Below, piece after piece: positions 8,242 through 16,485 of a stretch of DNA of 64,000 nt. Position 1 is the stretch's first letter; each line of letters begins with the position of its first letter. A model generated the notes under the pieces. It worked only from the letters and a program-made list of their open reading frames with translations. It did no database searches and was not told the DNA's origin. Made by a program: the position numbers and the translations under genes. Source of the DNA: an uncultured Bacilli bacterium (lineage in GTDB: Bacteria; Bacillota_I; Bacilli_A; RF39; UBA660). The DNA lies in assembly GCA_934130375.1 (NCBI GenBank), contig CAKOXW010000003.1:1-64000 (forward strand), given 5' to 3'.

Positions 8242-8457
8242 GTGTATAAAAAATGGGAATGTAAAAATATAAATGAACTTTCTTTAAAGAAAGAAATAAT
8301 AGACAAACTTAATGAGAAAGAAGTATTTTTAATAAAAGATTTGTGTTCTTTAAGAAGAAGAGTATTAAAAGATTATGGGTTTAGTAATGATGAGATAAAT
8401 GATATTATTATTACTTTACAATTAGTTGGACTTGATTTAAATAAGAAAAAAAAGTAA
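8242..8457 (+). CDS. 71-aa protein resembling the RNA polymerase alpha C-terminal domain
   Basis: The gene starts with GTG at 8242, six bases after GGAGGT. The sequence INELSLKKEIIDKLNEKEVF, then LIKDLCSLRRRVLKDYGFSN, then DEINDIIITLQLVGLDL follows the helix layout of the alpha-CTD (I-x-x-L-x-L-S-x-R-x-x-N-x-L, then I-x-x-L-x-x-L, then L-x-x-x-x-G-x-x-S-x-x-E-I). It is only the C-terminal domain without the assembly part of RpoA. Known alpha-CTD folds bind UP-element DNA and activators, so this small protein could compete for or bridge such contacts; that is inference. Basic Lys residues end the chain. The leader upstream contains a terminator-like hairpin. Confidence 0.6.
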   Translation: MYKKWECKNINELSLKKEIIDKLNEKEVFLIKDLCSLRRRVLKDYGFSNDEINDIIITLQLVGLDLNKKKK

Positions 8458-8488
8458 AAAAATGTACATAATAAATAATGGTGATATT

Positions 8489-9343
8489 ATGTATATTTTT
8501 TATGCTCTTTTAGCAGCATTGACATCTGGTATAACAACTTTATTTGCTAAGAAAAGTCTTAATACTAATAGTAATTTAGTTACTTTTTTAAGAACAATTA
8601 TAATTTTTTTATTTACAATTGTAGTAGTGCTTTTATTTAAAGTGGAGTTTGTTAAATTAGATTTTAAAACTTTATTATTTTTAATTTTATCTGGAATATT
8701 TACAGCATTATTATGGATATGTTATTTTAAAGCATTGTCTTTATCTTCTGTTAATAAAGTAACACCTGTTGATAAAACAAGCATAGTGCTTACTTTAATT
8801 TTATCTTCTATATTTTTTAAGGAGAAAATTACTTTGTATAAAATTATATCTATTATTTTTATGCTTGTTGGTACTTATTTAATGGTAGGTAAGAGTGATA
8901 AGGGAAAAAATAATAAGTGGTTATTTTACGCAATATTAACTTCTATATTTAATTCTATAGCAACTATTATTGCTAAGTTTGGTATAAAGAATGTTGATGC
9001 ATCATATGCAACTTTTATAAGAGTTTTTGTTGTTCTTGTATGTATTTCTTTGTATATTTTTATTAGAAAAGATTATAAAGATATAAAAAATATAAAGAAG
9101 AAAGATTTTTTATACATTTCTTTATCTGGTATAAGTACTAGTTTATCTTGGTTGTTTTATTTTATGGCTTTGAAATTAGGAGATGCTTCTTTAGTGTTTC
9201 CGATTGAGAAATTAAGTGCGGGTTTTGCGATTATGTTTTCTTCGATATTTTTGAAGGAGAAAATGGATAGAAAGATGAAAATAGGTTTTGTACTAATACT
9301 TATTTCAGTAGGAATATTAATTTTAAACAACATTTATATTTAA
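8489..9343 (+). CDS. EamA/DMT-family membrane transporter
   Basis: A 284-aa protein with ten hydrophobic helices in two repeats of five, the arrangement of the drug/metabolite transporter (EamA) family. Each half ends with the family's typical segment: TPVDKTSIVLTLILSSIFFKEK near residue 95 and PIEKLSAGFAIMFSSIFLKEK near 250. Substrates of such permeases range from amino acids to nucleotides and cannot be told from sequence. The start is the ATG at 8489 after GGTGATATT; a longer frame from 8462 lacks a ribosome binding site. It lies 31 bases after the alpha-CTD-like gene and may be cotranscribed with it. Confidence 0.85.
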   Translation: MYIFYALLAALTSGITTLFAKKSLNTNSNLVTFLRTIIIFLFTIVVVLLFKVEFVKLDFKTLLFLILSGIFTALLWICYFKALSLSSVNKVTPVDKTSIVLTLILSSIFFKEKITLYKIISIIFMLVGTYLMVGKSDKGKNNKWLFYAILTSIFNSIATIIAKFGIKNVDASYATFIRVFVVLVCISLYIFIRKDYKDIKNIKKKDFLYISLSGISTSLSWLFYFMALKLGDASLVFPIEKLSAGFAIMFSSIFLKEKMDRKMKIGFVLILISVGILILNNIYI

Positions 9344-9349
9344 TTATAT

Positions 9350-9388
9350 GTGTATTCGTGGGCTTAAATGGTTTATATTGCAATAACA
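9350..9388 (+). repeat. copy 1 of a 36-bp dispersed repeat
   Basis: The stretch matches 15591-15629 at about 33 of 36 positions: TGTATTC, one variable base, TGGGCTTAAAT, one variable base, GTTTATATT, one variable base, CAATAA. Both copies lie just downstream of a gene and upstream of the next one. Confidence 0.55.
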
Positions 9389-9430
9389 AACATTATAAGA
9401 TATAATTTAAGTATGATAGGAGAACTAATT

Positions 9431-10090
9431 ATGAAAAAGATTATAATTGTATTTATTGCGGTAGTATTATTTTTAAGTGGGTGTGCGAATTCTTCAAGAG
9501 AAGATGATAAGAAATTAACTTTATATGATGTTGATAAAGAGATATATTTAGAGCCTTTAGTTAATTATCAAGATTATTTTAGTGAGGCAATTGATTATGT
9601 TAAAAGTATTGATAATACATTTAATGTAAATGACTATGTATTAGCTTATATAAACGTACCAAGAATTTCTTCTGATGAAACACAAAGATTAGCTAGTCTT
9701 ATTTATTCTTTAGATAATAATAAAGTTCTTACTAATAAAAGTTATACGATTGAATATCAAAAAGGCAAAATAGTTAATAATCTAGAAGTATCAAAGTATA
9801 ATAATGAGGTTGTAGATATTGATGAAATTAGAAATAAAATATCTAAATTTGAATCAGATAAAGCGAATATAGTTTATAAAAAGTTTAAAGATATATATGA
9901 TGATGTACCAATATTAGATAATGGAAATATGACAATTGGCAATAGCAAAATTTTAGCAAGTAAAAATGTGGTAACATTAGAAGAACATTATAATTATAAT
10001 TTTGATAGCAAGAAATTAGTATATAAGTTAAGCATTATTTATGAAGATGACCTTGGAGGATTTGGCTTTGAAAGAGAAATAGAATTATAA
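9431..10090 (+). CDS. lipoprotein of unknown function
   Basis: A 219-aa protein with a lipoprotein signal peptide: MKKIIIVFIAVVLFLSGC, lipobox LSGC with the acylated Cys at residue 18. The mature part has no recognised motif. It is rich in Asp, Asn, Lys and Tyr and seems mixed alpha/beta. It would be tethered to the outer face of the membrane. AGGAGAACTAATT precedes the ATG. It is followed after 70 bases by the pilin-like gene and may share a surface role with it, which is only a guess from position. Confidence 0.75.
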   Translation: MKKIIIVFIAVVLFLSGCANSSREDDKKLTLYDVDKEIYLEPLVNYQDYFSEAIDYVKSIDNTFNVNDYVLAYINVPRISSDETQRLASLIYSLDNNKVLTNKSYTIEYQKGKIVNNLEVSKYNNEVVDIDEIRNKISKFESDKANIVYKKFKDIYDDVPILDNGNMTIGNSKILASKNVVTLEEHYNYNFDSKKLVYKLSIIYEDDLGGFGFEREIEL

Positions 10091-10160
10091 TATTTCTTTT
10101 TAAATGTATTATAACAAATAGAAGAGTATAATTGATTTATGATAGAAAGGGTATGAATAA

Positions 10161-11015
10161 ATGAAAAAGATTAAAGGATTTACATTAGTGGAGTTACTTG
10201 CAGTAATAGTAATACTAGCAGTTATATTAATTATTGCAATGCCAAGAATAAGTGATGTAATAAGTAATTCAAAGAAGGCAAGTTTAGAAGCAACAGCAAA
10301 GACTGTTGCATCTCAAGCGGAAAAGAAGAAAATGGAAAAAGAAATACTAGAGGATACTAGTAGTATTAGTTGTAGTGACATAGTTAAATTAAATAATAGT
10401 GATTATGGAGCTTGCACAATAATTTTTGATGGCAATAAAGCAAAAGTAAGTATTACAGGTAAAGGTAAATTTGATGGATTAAAAGTAGTAAATGCAACAA
10501 AGGATAGTGCGGTAGCAGTAGAGAATAAAATAGAATATACAGACCCTAATTGTTTTGTAGTATCAAATGGTGTAATAACTGATTATAAAAATCCAACAAC
10601 CGCATTAAATACAATAATGGATGCAATAGTTGACAAGGTTTATGCATTGCCTTCAATTATGCCTGATAAAACATATGATAGTGATAAATGTCCAAGAGAT
10701 GTGGTTATTCCAGAAAAGATTAATGGTGTTACAATAACAGGTATAGGAACACATGCGTTTGCTATGGATGATATATACACTATAGATATACCTGCAACTG
10801 TAACTAGTCTTGGGGCAGCAATGTTTAGATTTGATACATATAACGCTAATTTTACAACAATATATATACATGATGAGGCACAAAAGGATTTGGATTGGGC
10901 ATATTTTGTTGATTTTAATGGAGATGGCAATGGTGGTTCTGACTATAATAAAGAAACGGGTGTTATAAAGGGTGATTATTCAGATCAAAAAGATGTAAAA
11001 GTTGTACTAAGATAA
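10161..11015 (+). CDS. type IV pilin-like N-terminus fused to a BspA-like LRR segment
   Basis: A 284-aa protein. Residues 1-30 are a class III prepilin signal and helix: MKKIKG cut before FTLVELLAVIVILAVIL, with Glu at +5 of the mature chain, as needed for pilin assembly. Residues 30-120 look like a normal pseudopilin stalk. Residues 185-225 (VTITGIGTHAFAMDDIYTID, then IPATVTSLGAAMF) match the LRR_5/BspA repeat pattern, and the C-terminus holds an Asp/Gly-rich turn, DFNGDGNGGSDYN, that could bind calcium. No pilus ATPase, platform protein or prepilin peptidase gene lies nearby, so assembly genes must be elsewhere. AAAGGG precedes the start. Confidence 0.75.
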   Translation: MKKIKGFTLVELLAVIVILAVILIIAMPRISDVISNSKKASLEATAKTVASQAEKKKMEKEILEDTSSISCSDIVKLNNSDYGACTIIFDGNKAKVSITGKGKFDGLKVVNATKDSAVAVENKIEYTDPNCFVVSNGVITDYKNPTTALNTIMDAIVDKVYALPSIMPDKTYDSDKCPRDVVIPEKINGVTITGIGTHAFAMDDIYTIDIPATVTSLGAAMFRFDTYNANFTTIYIHDEAQKDLDWAYFVDFNGDGNGGSDYNKETGVIKGDYSDQKDVKVVLR

Positions 11016-11056
11016 AAAAAGTGTGAAAAAAGTGAAATTTTACACTTTTTCTATTT
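11016..11056 (+). terminator. intrinsic terminator of the pilin-like gene
   Basis: AAAAAGTGT (to 11024) pairs with ACACTTTTT (11042-11050), followed by a T-rich tail. A second small hairpin, AAATCTG with CAGATTT around 11085-11105, follows and may act as a backup. Confidence 0.7.
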
Positions 11057-11150
11057 TGCGCATAAAAATTGAAACAAAAAAGTGAAATCTGCTTAGACAG
11101 ATTTTCAAAATTTGTAAAAAAAATCGCCTCAAAATCGTTAAATTTGCGAT

Positions 11151-11178
11151 TTGACAGATATTTTTAACTTGGTATAAT
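11151..11178 (+). promoter_or_regulatory. consensus promoter with extended -10 for a candidate small RNA
   Basis: TTGACA at 11151-11156 and TATAAT at 11173-11178 are 16 bases apart, with TGG directly before the -10 box (extended -10). This is among the closest consensus promoters in the window, yet no ORF follows directly. The predicted start is near 11185. Confidence 0.7.
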
Positions 11179-11184
11179 GTGGAT

Positions 11185-11290
11185 GAAACACTTAATTTGC
11201 CCCCTTTTTACTCTCTATAAATCTTGCTTTTAAGTCATTTCATTATTTAATTCATACCTTCAATTCAAATTAAGTGTTTCTCATTTTTAA
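11185..11290 (+). ncRNA. candidate small RNA: 15-bp terminal stem with a pyrimidine-rich loop
   Basis: Starting at the expected transcription start, GAAACACTTAATTTG (11185-11199) is perfectly complementary to CAAATTAAGTGTTTC (11266-11280), which is followed by TCATTTTT. The 66-nt loop has almost no G and begins CCCCCTTTTTACTCTCT, which could pair with Shine-Dalgarno sequences. No SRP RNA tetraloop motif, 6S central bubble, tmRNA or RNase P core is present. A second weak terminator, AAGCA to TGCTT plus T7, lies at 11305-11325 and may mark the true end. Function is unknown; the call rests on promoter, stem and terminator together. Confidence 0.55.
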
Positions 11291-11326
11291 GTATTAAATC
11301 TTTTAAGCATTAATTTGCTTTTTTTA

Positions 11327-11355
11327 TTGACAATTTATTTCAATTGTTTTATTAT
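11327..11355 (+). promoter_or_regulatory. promoter of the marR-ABC exporter operon
   Basis: TTGACA at 11327-11332 and TATTAT at 11350-11355 are separated by 17 bases. The MarR start codon follows 30 bases later. Confidence 0.7.
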
Positions 11356-11372
11356 TGTAAGGTACCTAACAA
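11355..11372. promoter_or_regulatory. MarR-type operator
   Basis: TTGTAAGGTACCTAACAA is an 18-bp palindrome with only one mismatched pair, centred on GGTACC and starting at the last base of the -10 box. Its size and position fit autorepression by the MarR protein encoded directly downstream. Confidence 0.65.
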
Positions 11373-11384
11373 AATGGAGGCATT

Positions 11385-11822
11385 ATGAGTGTACTTTATA
11401 AAATAAAAGATTTGGATTTAAGAATTCTAAGGATGTTTCAAAGTGATGGTAATAAGTTGTGCGATAGATTAACTCCATCTCAGATAAGAATTATTACATA
11501 CTTATGTGAAAACAAGGTTGTGTATCAGAAAGATATTGAAAAGAGCCTTAATTTAAGTAGGGCAACTATATCTGGTATTTTAAGTACTATGGAGAAGAAT
11601 AATATTATTAGTAGGTGTGTTAGTGAGTGCGATTTAAGAAGTAAGGAAATTGTTTTAAATGAGGATATTAAGAAAATATTTGATAGTAAAAGGGTTATCA
11701 TGGAAAATATTGAGAATATAATAATATCTGGAATACCTAAGAAGGATATGGATGTTTTTTTTAGTGTAATTGATAAGATGAATAATAATATAGATGAATA
11801 TTTGGGAGGTAATAATGATTAA
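11385..11822 (+). CDS. MarR-family transcriptional regulator
   Basis: A 145-aa protein with the MarR winged-helix pattern: LTPSQIRIITYLCENKVVYQ, KDIEKSLNLSRATISGILST (recognition helix), MEKNNIISRCVSECDLRSK (the D-x-R wing motif) and a C-terminal dimer helix. GGAGG lies seven bases before the ATG. It overlaps the following exporter gene by eight bases, and the palindrome at 11355-11372 sits in its promoter. The likely role is to repress itself and the two exporter genes until a toxic ligand binds. Confidence 0.88.
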   Translation: MSVLYKIKDLDLRILRMFQSDGNKLCDRLTPSQIRIITYLCENKVVYQKDIEKSLNLSRATISGILSTMEKNNIISRCVSECDLRSKEIVLNEDIKKIFDSKRVIMENIENIIISGIPKKDMDVFFSVIDKMNNNIDEYLGGNND

Positions 11823-13581
11823 GTTATTTAAGAACTTTAAGGTTAAGGATTATGTAGTTATTTTTATTAGTGTAGTACTAATTTTTATGCAGGTTTGGTT
11901 AGATTTAAAGATGCCTGATTATATGAGTGAGATTACTATTTTAGTTAAGACTGAGGGTAGTAAGATGGTTGATATTCTTAAAAATGGTGGATATATGATG
12001 GCTTGTGCTTTTGGTAGTTTGGTATCTAGTATTTTTGTAGGATATTTGATTGCGAATCTATCTGCTTCCTTCTCTTTAACTCTAAGGAAGAAATTGTTTG
12101 ATAAAGTACTTAGTTTGGGTTTAAATGAAGTTAATAATTTTTCTACTAGTAGTTTAATTACTAGAACTACTAATGATATTACTCAAATTGAAATGTTTGT
12201 TGGTATGGGTTTACAAATGCTTATTAAGGCTCCAATTACAGCGGTGTGGGCGATTACTAAGATTTTAAATAAGAGTTATGTATGGAGTACTTTAACTGCG
12301 GTTGCGGTTTTGATACTTTTATCAGTAGTTATTTCTTTGATTGTTATTGTAATACCTAAGTTTAAGATAGTACAAAAGCTTATCGATAAGTTAAATAGTG
12401 TTACTAGAGAAAATTTAAATGGTATTAGGGTTATTAGAGCATTTAATGCAGAGAGTTTTCAAGAGAATAAATTTGAGGATGTTAATAACAAGTTAACTAA
12501 TCAACAATTATTTAATCAAAAGGCTTTTGCAATAATGTCACCTATGATGTACTTAGTTATGAATGGTCTTGCTTTATCAATATATTTTGTTGGAGCGAAG
12601 ATGATAGATGGTGCATTAATGGCTGATAAGATTACTTTGTTTGGTGATATGGTAGTATTTTCAAGTTATGCAATGCAAGTTATTATGTCATTTTTAATGC
12701 TTGCAATGATATTTATGATACTTCCAAGAGCATCAGTTTCAGCGTCTCGTATTAATGAGGTTCTTGATACTAATTCAAGTATTATAAATGGTAATTTAAA
12801 AGCGTTAAGAACAAATGAGGTCGGTACGGTTGAGTTTAAAAATGTATCATTTAAGTACCCAGATGCAGAAGAGTACATATTAAATAATATTTCCTTTAAA
12901 GCAAACCGTGGAGAAGTTGTTGCGTTTATCGGATCTACAGGAAGTGGTAAGAGTACTCTAGTAAATCTAGTTCCTAGATTTTATGATGCGACAAGTGGAG
13001 AAGTTATTATTGATGGTGTTAATATCAAGGAGTATGATTTAGAGACTTTGTATAATAAAATTAGTTATGTGCCTCAAAAAGCAGTATTATTTAATGGTAC
13101 GGTTAAGTCTAATATTACTTATGGTAAGTCTTTAAATAGTATTAGTGATGAAGATATTGTTAGTGCTTCTAAGGTTGCTCAAGCGTATGAATTTATTTCT
13201 AAGATGGATGATAAATTTGATAGTCATATTGCTAGTGGTGGTACGAATATATCAGGTGGTCAAAAGCAAAGATTATCTATAGCAAGGGCGATTGCAAGAA
13301 ATCCTGAAATATATATTTTTGATGATAGTTTTTCAGCACTTGATTATAAGACTGATAGTGATTTAAGACATGCTTTAAAGAAGCATACTAAAAATGCAAC
13401 ATGTTTGATAGTAGCGCAGAGAATTGGAACAATTATGCATGCAGATAAGATTATTGTGCTTGATAATGGTAAGTGTGTTGGAATTGGTACTCATAAGGAG
13501 TTATTAAAGAGTTGTAAAGTATATAAAGAGATTGCTTTATCTCAATTAAGTGAGGAGGAGTTAGATAATGCCAGCAAATAG
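11815..13581 (+). CDS. ABC exporter half-transporter with degenerate catalytic site (heterodimer subunit A)
   Basis: A 588-aa protein with six transmembrane helices (residues 1-320) and a nucleotide-binding domain: Walker A GSTGSGKST, signature ISGGQKQRLSIARA, Walker B IYIFDD. The catalytic Glu after Walker B is Asp (FDDSFSALD), typical of the degenerate-site subunit of heterodimeric exporters such as BmrC/D or TM287/288. Its partner is the next gene. Together they would pump lipids or drugs out. GGGAGG precedes the ATG at 11815; an upstream in-frame start at 11794 lies inside the marR gene. MarR control is inferred from the operon. Confidence 0.9.
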   Translation: MIKLFKNFKVKDYVVIFISVVLIFMQVWLDLKMPDYMSEITILVKTEGSKMVDILKNGGYMMACAFGSLVSSIFVGYLIANLSASFSLTLRKKLFDKVLSLGLNEVNNFSTSSLITRTTNDITQIEMFVGMGLQMLIKAPITAVWAITKILNKSYVWSTLTAVAVLILLSVVISLIVIVIPKFKIVQKLIDKLNSVTRENLNGIRVIRAFNAESFQENKFEDVNNKLTNQQLFNQKAFAIMSPMMYLVMNGLALSIYFVGAKMIDGALMADKITLFGDMVVFSSYAMQVIMSFLMLAMIFMILPRASVSASRINEVLDTNSSIINGNLKALRTNEVGTVEFKNVSFKYPDAEEYILNNISFKANRGEVVAFIGSTGSGKSTLVNLVPRFYDATSGEVIIDGVNIKEYDLETLYNKISYVPQKAVLFNGTVKSNITYGKSLNSISDEDIVSASKVAQAYEFISKMDDKFDSHIASGGTNISGGQKQRLSIARAIARNPEIYIFDDSFSALDYKTDSDLRHALKKHTKNATCLIVAQRIGTIMHADKIIVLDNGKCVGIGTHKELLKSCKVYKEIALSQLSEEELDNASK

Positions 13582-15568
13582 GAATAAGAAATTTGAGAAG
13601 GCTAAGGATTTTAAATCTGCTATTAAGAGATTATTAAAAGAATTAAGCCCATTTAAAGTGCTTGTTATTTTATCATTGACTTTGTCTGTAGCAGCGTCTA
13701 TTCTATCTATTGCAACTCCTAATATTTTGTCTAAGCTTACTGATAAGATATCTAATGGTATTGTTCCTAATAGGGAGAATCTTGTAAGAATTAATAACGA
13801 AATTAGTAGTAATTTTGCTAGTGGTAATGCTAAGGATATTGAAATAGATGGTGTAGTAATTAGTACCACTGAACAGAGTGAGTATTTAAATGTTATTAAG
13901 GATATTGATAAGAATGCTAAGGTTAATGAACTTTATTCTAAGATTGATGAATTTCCAGATACAATTAAGTCTTTGATAAAACCATCTATGGACTTAAGTG
14001 GTATAACAAGGATAAGTGTATTTATTGGTTGTTTATATTTAATTTCTGCAATATTTAATTATATTGAGTCTATATCTATGACTATAGTATCTAATAAGTT
14101 TGCTAAGAAATTAAGAAGTAGTATTTCTAGTAAGATTAATAAATTACCTTTAAAGTATTTTGATAAGAATAGAACTGGTGATACTTTATCTAGGGTTACT
14201 AATGATATTGATACAGTAGCGCAATCTATGGATAATTCTTTATCTACTTTAGTATCAGCATCAGCATTATTTATAGGTACTTTAATAATGATGTTTGTTA
14301 CTAATGCTTTAATGGCAGTAACTGCAATATTATCTTCTATGATAGGTTTTGCGTTTATGTTTTTTGTGCTTGGTAAAAGTCAGAAGTATTTTGAGGCTAA
14401 GCAAAGGGAACTTGGTAATTTGAATAGTCATATTGAGGAAGTATATTCTTCTTTAAATGTTGTTAAGGCTTATAATGGTAAAGAACTTAGTGATAAGAAA
14501 TTTGATGAGTTAAATAATAAGTTATATAATGCGAATAGGAAAAGTCAATTTTTATCTGGTTTAATGCCTCCAATGATGCATTTTATTGGTAATTTTGGTT
14601 ATGTTGCAGTATGCATAGTTGGTGCGCTTCTTACTATGAATAATGTTATTAGTTTTGGTGTCATTATAGCGTTTATATCTTATGTCAGATTATTTACATC
14701 TCCTTTATCTCAAATTGCTCAGTCTGTTTCTAGTTTACAAACTATTGCAGCTGCATCAGAACGTGTATTTGAGTTCATTGATGAGAAAGAAATGAAAGAT
14801 GAGAGTAATTTAGTGGCTTACTTAAATAAAGATAAAGTAACTGGTAATATTGAGTTTGATAATGTCGTATTTAGATATGATGGTAATGATACTGATACGA
14901 TTAAGAATTTCTCTGCAAAGATAAAGAGTGGGTCTAAGATTGCTATTGTCGGACCAACTGGTGCGGGTAAAACTACTATTGTTAATTTGCTTATGAAGTT
15001 TTATGATATTACTAGTGGTGATATTAAGATTGATGGTGTTTCAATTAATGATTTGAAAAGAGAAAATGTGCATGATTTATTTACAATGGTTCTTCAAGAT
15101 ACATGGGTCTATGAAGGTACGATAAAAGATAATATTATTTATAATAATAGTAGTGTTGGTGATAAAGATGTAGAGGATGTATGTAAAGTGGTTGGACTTG
15201 ACCATTTTATAAAGACATTTAGCGATGGTTATAATACAATGCTTGTTAATAATGAATCTGTTTCAGCAGGTCAAAGACAACTTCTTACTATTGCAAGAGG
15301 TATGCTTAAAAATGCTCCTTTCTTAATTCTTGATGAAGCAACTAGTAATGTTGATACTAGGACAGAGGAACTTGTACAAAATGCAATGGATAAGTTAGCA
15401 GAAGGTAAGACTTCATTTATAATTGCACATAGATTGTCCACTATTAAGAATGCTGATTTAATTCTTGTTATGAGGGATGGTAATATAGTAGAACAAGGTA
15501 ATCATGATAAATTAATGAAAGAAAATGGTTTTTATGCAAAATTATACAATTCACAATTTGAATTATAG
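13568..15568 (+). CDS. ABC exporter half-transporter with intact catalytic Glu (heterodimer subunit B)
   Basis: A 666-aa protein. After the first membrane helix there is an extra extracytoplasmic region of about 85 residues (around 58-140), known from this half of heterodimeric exporters. The nucleotide-binding domain has Walker A GPTGAGKTT, a non-canonical signature SAGQRQLL and Walker B LILDEATSNVD with catalytic Glu. The altered signature faces the Asp-type Walker B of subunit A, so the pair has one degenerate and one active ATP site. It overlaps subunit A by 14 bases and has GGAGGAG upstream. Confidence 0.9.
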   Translation: MPANRNKKFEKAKDFKSAIKRLLKELSPFKVLVILSLTLSVAASILSIATPNILSKLTDKISNGIVPNRENLVRINNEISSNFASGNAKDIEIDGVVISTTEQSEYLNVIKDIDKNAKVNELYSKIDEFPDTIKSLIKPSMDLSGITRISVFIGCLYLISAIFNYIESISMTIVSNKFAKKLRSSISSKINKLPLKYFDKNRTGDTLSRVTNDIDTVAQSMDNSLSTLVSASALFIGTLIMMFVTNALMAVTAILSSMIGFAFMFFVLGKSQKYFEAKQRELGNLNSHIEEVYSSLNVVKAYNGKELSDKKFDELNNKLYNANRKSQFLSGLMPPMMHFIGNFGYVAVCIVGALLTMNNVISFGVIIAFISYVRLFTSPLSQIAQSVSSLQTIAAASERVFEFIDEKEMKDESNLVAYLNKDKVTGNIEFDNVVFRYDGNDTDTIKNFSAKIKSGSKIAIVGPTGAGKTTIVNLLMKFYDITSGDIKIDGVSINDLKRENVHDLFTMVLQDTWVYEGTIKDNIIYNNSSVGDKDVEDVCKVVGLDHFIKTFSDGYNTMLVNNESVSAGQRQLLTIARGMLKNAPFLILDEATSNVDTRTEELVQNAMDKLAEGKTSFIIAHRLSTIKNADLILVMRDGNIVEQGNHDKLMKENGFYAKLYNSQFEL

Positions 15569-15592
15569 GATACATTAAGTGTCCTTTTTTAT
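15567..15592 (+). terminator. terminator of the ABC exporter operon
   Basis: AGGATAC (15567-15573) pairs with GTGTCCT (15579-15585) with one G-T pair, followed by TTTTT. Confidence 0.75.
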
Positions 15593-15629
15593 GTATTCTT
15601 GGGCTTAAATAGTTTATATTACAATAATA
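15591..15629 (+). repeat. copy 2 of a 36-bp dispersed repeat
   Basis: See copy 1 at 9350-9388: three mismatches over 36 bases. It begins in the T-run of the preceding terminator. A more degenerate similar stretch may lie at 18680-18720, just after the ligD-type gene. Confidence 0.55.
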
Positions 15630-15738
15630 TAAATGTTATATTTTTACAAAAGTGTGATAAAAACATTAAAAAAACATGTAATAGTGTAATTGATACATAA
15701 AATTTTTATAACATGCAACAATAATAATGGGTGATTAT

Positions 15739-16485
15739 ATGCCAAATATGCATTCTAATATATCTTTTGGTCTTGTAAATATACCAATTGTTTTAAATCC
15801 TGTTATTAAAAATAATGATACATCTTTTAATCAACTTCATGATAAGTGTATGCATCGTATTTCATATGTAAAGTATTGTCCACATTGTAAAAAAAGTATA
15901 AAAGAAGCAAATATAATTAAGGGTTATGAATATGAAAAAGATAAGTATGTTGTGTTTAATAGAAATGAATTAAATAGTTTAAAACCTGAAAATGAAAAAG
16001 AAATTGAAATAGTATCTTTTATACCTATTAAAGAAATTGATCCAGTGTATTTTGAAAAAAGTTACATCTTAGAAAAAACAGGTAAAGGTAAATCATATTA
16101 TTTATTTTGTGAAGCACTTAAGAAAACCAAGCTGGTCGCTCTTGCGAAAACTGTAATTTCCAGCAAGTTTTATTACTGCATTTTAAGATTTACAGAAGAG
16201 TGCGTAATTATGACTACACTTTACTTTTATGAAGAAGTAAATCTTGATAATGACAATGTAAAATATAAAATTAGTGATAAAGAGCTAGATCTTGCAATTA
16301 GGTTAATTGAAAGTATGAAATCTAGTTTTGAGCCTAAGAAGTACAAGGATGAGTATCAGGATAATATAAAAAATGCTATTAATGATAAGATTGATGGTAA
16401 GAAAATTAAGAAGAGTAAGTCTAAGAATAAAAAAGCGATTAGTGATTTGATGGAAGCACTTGAAAAGAGTTTAAATGAAAAGTGA
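15739..16485 (+). CDS. ku: bacterial Ku, NHEJ DNA-end-binding protein
   Basis: A 248-aa protein covering the whole bacterial Ku core: SNISFGLVNIPIVLNP at the N-terminus, HRISYVKYCPHC, FIPIKEIDPVYFEKSYILEK and the YEEV segment after the beta-barrel arm. A Lys-rich C-terminal tail (KKIKKSKSKNKKAI) follows, as in other bacterial Ku proteins. It forms a homodimeric ring on broken DNA ends and recruits LigD. The start is placed at 15739 after GGGTGATTAT. It overlaps the ligase gene by 11 bases. NHEJ is typical of spore formers, which must repair breaks with one chromosome copy. Confidence 0.95.
   Translation: MPNMHSNISFGLVNIPIVLNPVIKNNDTSFNQLHDKCMHRISYVKYCPHCKKSIKEANIIKGYEYEKDKYVVFNRNELNSLKPENEKEIEIVSFIPIKEIDPVYFEKSYILEKTGKGKSYYLFCEALKKTKLVALAKTVISSKFYYCILRFTEECVIMTTLYFYEEVNLDNDNVKYKISDKELDLAIRLIESMKSSFEPKKYKDEYQDNIKNAINDKIDGKKIKKSKSKNKKAISDLMEALEKSLNEK

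Noticed and set aside
11185..11290. 6S RNA or SRP RNA identity for the candidate RNA
   Set aside because: There is no GGAA tetraloop or SRP core and no paired structure around a central bubble; the loop is unpaired and G-poor.
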